From NCBI GenBank assembly GCA_964247055.1, contig OZ176051.1, positions 7,316,001-7,380,000 of the forward strand: a DNA stretch of 64,000 bases. The letters run 5' to 3'. Under the pieces are notes generated by a model. It saw only the letters and a list, made by a program, of their open reading frames with translations, was not told the origin of the DNA and searched no databases. Below are positions 60,801-64,000 of the stretch, piece after piece. The DNA comes from Paragordius varius (lineage: Eukaryota; Nematomorpha). The first letter of the stretch is position 1. The number at the start of each line of letters is the position of its first letter. Position numbers and translations under genes: made by a program.

Positions 60801-61706
60801 GGAGCTCTAATACGAATATATAAACAACTAGATTTTCGTATCTTTTAACCATTGTTACTACGTTTCTTGAATTACCAATCATCTTATAAATATACATTAA
60901 TATGTGAAGTACAAATTTGTATTATATAATAGGATAAAGCGTAGATTTATACATATATATAGATAATTTTATATTATGCAATTTTACTGTATTATAACAA
61001 AATATTCACTAAGAACTACCATGCAGATGGCTTAATATTGTCGACGGGTCAAAGGGTTAGGTAATAAAATGTCTAGTGAAATCAAACAAGAGTAAAACAG
61101 ATTTCATAAATTTAGATGTGGAAAAATAATATATAGTGAAAAGCATGGACATCAAACGGACAAAGACAATGCATATATTTTACATGCGCAAAATAAAAAC
61201 TTGAGTTCTAATCAAAGATGTTATCGTTTTATGCGCTAATCAATTGATTGAAAAGTCAAGAAAATTTACGGTAATTTTTTCAGCGATTAATGATATGAAC
61301 GCACATGGTCGCTTTTTTGATTGGTGTAATGAGATTGCTTAATGTGCTGAAAGGAAAAATAGAATAATGATTTTGAAGAAGTCAACCGATAATAATGTTA
61401 AATAGATCTAAATGTTTGGACACCTGGGGGAGAGATCGGCTAAGAACGAGGTATTACATTTAAAGAGATTCGAATCTAAGGTTAAATAAACGATTCCATA
61501 TTTAGTAAGTATTGCGGGATAATTTACGGAAATAAACCCTGGAAAGAGTTGGTAATTATTTTGATTACATTTTGATTAATTAATTTTACTTACTTTAGTG
61601 ATGTCCTATCACCTGTATAAGATATGTTGCATAAGAGTGAGTTTGATCCAGACGCAATGGTCTCAGGTATAAATAATAAAGCTAAAATACAAAGGTATCC
61701 TATCAT
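47400..61706 (-). CDS. Unrecognised secreted protein, paralogue A
   Basis: I do not recognise this family. Minus-strand exons: 61706-61594, 60365-60200, 56208-56059, 53085-52890, one unlocated exon between 52890 and 50696, 50696-50519, 47615-47400. The start gives a signal peptide ('MIGYLCILALLFIPETIASG') and the stop is followed by an AATAAA hexamer 12-18 nt downstream. Predicted length about 365 residues, with no other membrane segment. The divergent paralogue B (61874 onward) has matching exons in the same order, near-identical lengths (113/116, 166/166, 150/147, 196/193, ?/79, 178/181 nt) and the same phases. Shared blocks: 'LCN', 'FYID(M/V)(D/N)P', 'TR(L/F)YQ.H.G.L.(I/V)YD' and 'EDC/QDC'. 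The 'VYDIY' block faintly recalls the last macroglobulin domain of thioester proteins, but its position is wrong for that. Confidence 0.7.
48040..48265 (-). repeat. Interspersed repeat family R3, copy 3 (partial)
   Basis: Inverse of the right half of copies 1 and 2: read on the minus strand it runs GCGAAAAAGTTTGAGAT, GCATGCGCCTAAAATGC, 'AAATTTAGCCTAATATTTTA' and 'ATCGCTCTGGGGGATAA'. It lies in an intron of gene A. Confidence 0.58.
48831..48998. mobile_element. 168-bp TIR MITE, TA-flanked
   Basis: Inverted ends of about 55 bp around a short core. Left TATAGTTGGGCAATTCGCAA and ACACAGTCGTGTA face the inverse of TATAGTTAGGCAATTTGCAA and ACACAGTAGTGTA. Outer ends are TACAGTATG and the inverse of TACACAGTATG. 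The TA flanks suggest a Tc1/mariner-type MITE. It lies in a gene A intron. Confidence 0.72.
50850..51760 (+). repeat. Old dispersed repeat, copy 1
   Basis: Shares scattered landmarks, in order and in the same strand, with 56690-57730: 'CCTTACGAGT/CCTTACGCGT', 'ATGCTGAACA...TATCACCT.AGAA', 'ATGAAGCATTTA' and 'ATGTGCGCAAAT'. Divergence is high and the limits are uncertain. Non-coding, in an intron of gene A. Confidence 0.35.
51777..51806. repeat. (TA)n microsatellite
   Basis: An almost perfect TA run of about 30 bp in an intron of gene A, the longest such run in this part of the window. Confidence 0.85.
51853..52361. mobile_element. TTAA-flanked MITE, copy 3
   Basis: Starts TTAACACTTAGATCAAATTG and ends TATCCAAGTGTTAA. 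About 509 bp, more diverged and shorter than copies 1 and 2, in an intron of gene A. It keeps the internal 'GAAAGAAACGGT' landmark and the right-end 'AATTTGAATCAGAGGACTGA'. Confidence 0.72.
53760..55230. repeat. Dimeric satellite block (about 155-bp monomers, about 310-bp period)
   Basis: Motifs recur at regular spacing. 'GGGTAATA' followed by 'GAACTCATATGGCCT' appears near 53903, 54207, 54526, 54700 and 55015: steps of about 305-320 bp, with one short step of about 175. Between them lie 'GATATGGTGGCGCAGTTTT', 'GGGTAGCCCCTACCCAGAGG', 'TTTTTGCCTTTTTATGGAGA', 'ACCTGGAATCATGATTCCAT', 'GGTGGCGCATTTTTCACGGC' and 'GGCTAATTAAAAAA'. The two halves of the 310-bp unit resemble each other (both carry 'TTGCCTTTTTA' and 'TATGGTGGCGCA'), so the unit is a dimer. 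About nine monomers, well diverged and G+C-richer than the surroundings. In an intron of gene A. Confidence 0.75.
55582..56040. mobile_element. TTAA-flanked MITE, copy 4
   Basis: Starts TTAACACCCTCTAGAGATCC and ends AATCCAAGTGTTAA. The shortest copy (459 bp), with the left subterminal part degraded, but 'AAAGAAACGGTTCCAATTTA', 'CAACGCCATTTT' and 'CCCAATTTAAATCGGAGTGC' keep the family order. It ends 18 bp beyond (downstream on the minus strand) a gene A exon (56059). Confidence 0.72.
56690..57730 (+). repeat. Old dispersed repeat, copy 2
   Basis: Counterpart of 50850-51760 with the same order of short matches. The limits are approximate. It ends near the left end of the hAT element at 57824. 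Confidence 0.35.
57824..58974 (+). mobile_element. Deleted hAT element with 8-bp target duplication
   Basis: Ends CAGCGGCGTACCGAAGGG and the inverse of CAGTGGCGTACCGAGTAT. Flanking octamers are GGGGTTGC (57816-57823) and GGGGGTGC (58975-58982), 7 of 8 alike. The plus strand near 58560-58720 reads 'LRTEMIIRGSQRF' and then 'SMHQSWFFRRVGEKEGF', the start of ZMYM/hAT-type transposases. The rest of the transposase is missing, so this is an internally deleted copy. In the first half of gene A, intronic. Confidence 0.72.
59749..60012. mobile_element. 264-bp hAT MITE
   Basis: Left end CAGTGGTTCCCAAAAGGGG; right end is the inverse of CATAGGTTCCTAACC. Flanking octamers CGTTAAAG and GTTTAGAG agree at only 5 of 8 positions, so it is old. 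Non-coding, in an intron of gene A about 190 bp from exon 2. Confidence 0.6.
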
Positions 61707-61873
61707 ATTTAACGATCGTAAAAATGTTTGGTTTCGTACAAAAAAAGTTTTATTCAATTAGAGGTTAATAAACTAAAAATACATTGTTTATCCTTACTTA
61801 ATATGGAGGATGAACCTCCAGCTAAGCACTAAAATAAAAGTTATATTATTTTTATAATTTTGAATAATAAAAA
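61707..61873. promoter_or_regulatory. Shared upstream interval of paralogues A and B
   Basis: 167 bp separate the two opposing start codons, both of which open signal-peptide exons. A bidirectional promoter, or two overlapping ones, must lie here unless leader exons exist further away. No defined promoter motif is claimed. A 'TATTTTTATAAT' stretch at about 61850 could serve the plus-strand gene. Confidence 0.45.
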
Positions 61874-63956
61874 ATGGTTTTCGTATTATTATCAATATAT
61901 ATTGGAATATCATTAGTTACAGTGCAGCGATCTTACAAACACCTATGCAATATGACGGCACCAATCTTATATCTAAAATTAAACGCAAGGTGTAAATATT
62001 TATTTTTACTGATATATTATTTAATTAAAACAAATTACATTTTGAAGTCTTTTTTCAAGTTAACTTTCTCACAGTTTTTCTTTTAAAATTTACGGTCAAA
62101 AGAGGTAGAGAGCAATCGATATGCCCTAATCCTTTTAAATTAAAAATTCTCATTTTAAATTTAGGTACCAGAGTTGAATTAATTATATGTTATCATATAT
62201 GTAATATATATATTATATTTAGTACGCCGAGGTTAGCCCTTGCGTGGGACGAAACTATTGTACACCATTCCTTCAACCAATCTGTAATGTTGAACGTTTT
62301 TGGAGATTTAAGTTTTACTTACATTTATCATTTGCAACTAAGGGAATACACGAATTTCGCATGGCTCCAAAACTGTTTAAATGCTGATGTATTATTATTA
62401 GTTTTTTAGATATATCCATCATTTTTTTTCATTTCTTATACTGGATATAAAATATTTCTAGTTTTACATTGATGTTAACCCGGATGTAATTGATTTTGGA
62501 TTGAATAATTTACAAAGCAAAAACTATGGGATGACGCGTATGACACGAGCTAACATGACCTTTCTGAAGTTAAAAAAATCAATCATTAGACCCGAGAGGA
62601 TAATGAAAGTATTTGTCAATATTATGTTTAATTACAGTTAAAAGTTTCGTAAACGTGCGACTTTTTTGACTGCACTTAGAAAAATTTTAAGGAAGAAATA
62701 ATAAGTTAGACTTTATAGGGCAGGCATACTCGTTTCACCCCTTGTTTTCTTTACTTTAGCCCAGGGGTGTCCATGCGTTCCACTATTTTTCTGAATACTT
62801 TTGTTATCTTTATATATGCATTATAATATTTCTACTTAGTTACTTCACCGTGTTCGACATTTTACAGATTTGATTTGGGTTAGATTCTAACAACAGAACT
62901 AGTACCACTAAATTTAATGAAAATTTGGATGAATTTTAGACATCTTTACTTAAGCAATATTTTTTTGTATATATCCTTATGAATACATCCGCTAAATTTA
63001 CGATGCGATTCTAGCCTTTTGTGTTCATGGCTCCTTATGCCATGTATCGATTTAATATAACTAATTTTCTATTACTTATTATATTTAATTATATCGGCTA
63101 TCAAAAAATATTATGTTAATTTAGACAAGATTCTATCAATATCACAATGGGCCGTTGATCGTTTACGATATCTATGATGATTATGTTGTTACACGTGAAA
63201 AATTTAATCAAAATGGAAATTTTGCATTGGCATTTATTGGAATACCCGAAAATGTTTATCAGTTACATCGAATCACTGGAATTCCAAGTGTAAATGTTGT
63301 TGTACAAGATTGTGAAAGTATAGCAAAGTTTATAAAAATTTTAACTCAAATCATATTTTTATAAACCTAAGTAATGGTGACATCAATGCGATTTTTTCAT
63401 TAACATATCAACCCTGGCAGGCGAGTGTTAAACTTTTCATGGGTCTTCTTTCATTATAAGATCTTACCCTTTGAATGGGATAAACTGCATATATAATTTT
63501 AGCGAAAAGCTACATTTTTATTATTTTCTAATTACTTCCCAAAATATGAGGATTATCATCGTTTTATATATAATATACAGGAAAATATCCAACTAGTCTA
63601 TTCAACCGAAGTTTTATTGAGTTTATGTTTAGGATTCTTTTTCATCGGGCATACCCTATGTGAAAATATTATCCTCCCTGGACGTTATAATTTTATTCAA
63701 ACAGATTCTGTTGCCAGTGGAATATTTTTTATGTATCTTTTCTTCATTAATCACTTTTTATATTACAATATCTAGTGATGTTCCACTTGAGGTAATAAAT
63801 CGGAGTAATGGTAGATATATTAGCATAAAATATATTTCCATAAATAAATTTTTTGTTGATGGCGATAAACGAACCTTGGTAATGTTTAATACTACAGATT
63901 CTTTCCTACACCCTTTCATAACAGGGAATTTTGTTGCACATATGGATATTGATCAA
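61874..63956 (+). CDS. Unrecognised secreted protein, paralogue B (runs past the window end)
   Basis: Exons: 61874-61989, 62223-62388, 62462-62608, 63125-63317, 63581-63659, 63776-63956. All phases match and the last ends in a donor (GTAAAT), so at least one more exon lies beyond 64000. By analogy with paralogue A, that would be a final exon of about 216 nt. It begins with a signal peptide ('MVFVLLSIYIGISLVTVQRS') followed by 'LCNMT'. Blocks shared with A: 'FYIDVNPDVIDFG', 'TRFYQYHNGPLIVYDIYDDY', 'VVVQDC' and 'PLEVINRSNGRYISIKY'. Exon 5 (79 nt) is the one I could not find in A. No enzyme motif, no second membrane helix and no known family recognised. Divergent from A, so the pair arose by inverted duplication. 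Confidence 0.72.
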
Positions 63957-64000
63957 GTAAATTATTGAATTTGGTTTTTAGGTTCCGATATTTTTTTGTT

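Noticed and set aside
62761-62775. CAGGGGTGTCCATGC, a hAT-like terminal motif
   Set aside because: No inverted partner or 8-bp duplication was found nearby; a single short motif is not enough.
1-64000. CRISPR arrays, bacterial operons, rRNA and tRNA genes
   Set aside because: The window is animal nuclear DNA. No repeat-spacer arrays, no ribosomal RNA sequence and no convincing tRNA cloverleaf were seen.

Overview
This is about 64 kb of very AT-rich, intron-rich animal nuclear DNA, roughly 70% A+T by eye. Introns have GT-AG ends, T-rich acceptors and many (TA)n runs. The recognisable host genes (receptor guanylate cyclase, gamma-tubulin complex component GCP3, LMBRD2) are metazoan, and the transposons are typical of an invertebrate: an RTE-like LINE, mariner, hAT, TTAA-type MITEs and foldback elements. 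I cannot name the species. A crustacean, flatworm, cnidarian or other invertebrate would all fit.

Layout. 1-5305 has no recognisable gene, only decayed repeats and a mariner relic. 5306-19822 (+) is a receptor guanylate cyclase built from 14 phase-consistent exons, about 1,400 residues. Its 5.9-kb fifth intron holds an intact, recently inserted RTE-like LINE and a foldback element nested inside a mariner relic. 19896-28808 (-) is GCP3, tail to tail with the cyclase (73 bp between stops). 29078-45036 (+) is LMBRD2, head to head with GCP3. One LMBRD2 exon is interrupted by a 6.6-kb near-perfect palindromic transposon. 47400-61706 (-) and 61874 to the window end (+) are two divergent paralogues of a secreted-protein family I do not recognise. 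They start 167 bp apart and share exon lengths and intron phases. Introns of the first paralogue carry TTAA MITEs, a dimeric satellite block of about 1.4 kb and two hAT elements.

Points of most interest: (1) the palindrome inside an LMBRD2 exon, where the reading frame and both flanking splice phases agree only if the element plus one TA is removed; (2) two ultrashort GT-AG introns of 27 and 31 nt, each required to restore a conserved protein segment; (3) the unassigned divergent gene pair; (4) the foldback element with 21-bp repeat arms nested in mariner; (5) a decayed duplicate of an LMBRD2 exon.

The cyclase makes cGMP from an extracellular signal, GCP3 nucleates microtubules and LMBRD2 is a multi-pass membrane protein. 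Nothing in the sequence ties these genes into one pathway. All exon models were made by hand from conserved sequence, splice signals and phase, without transcript data.
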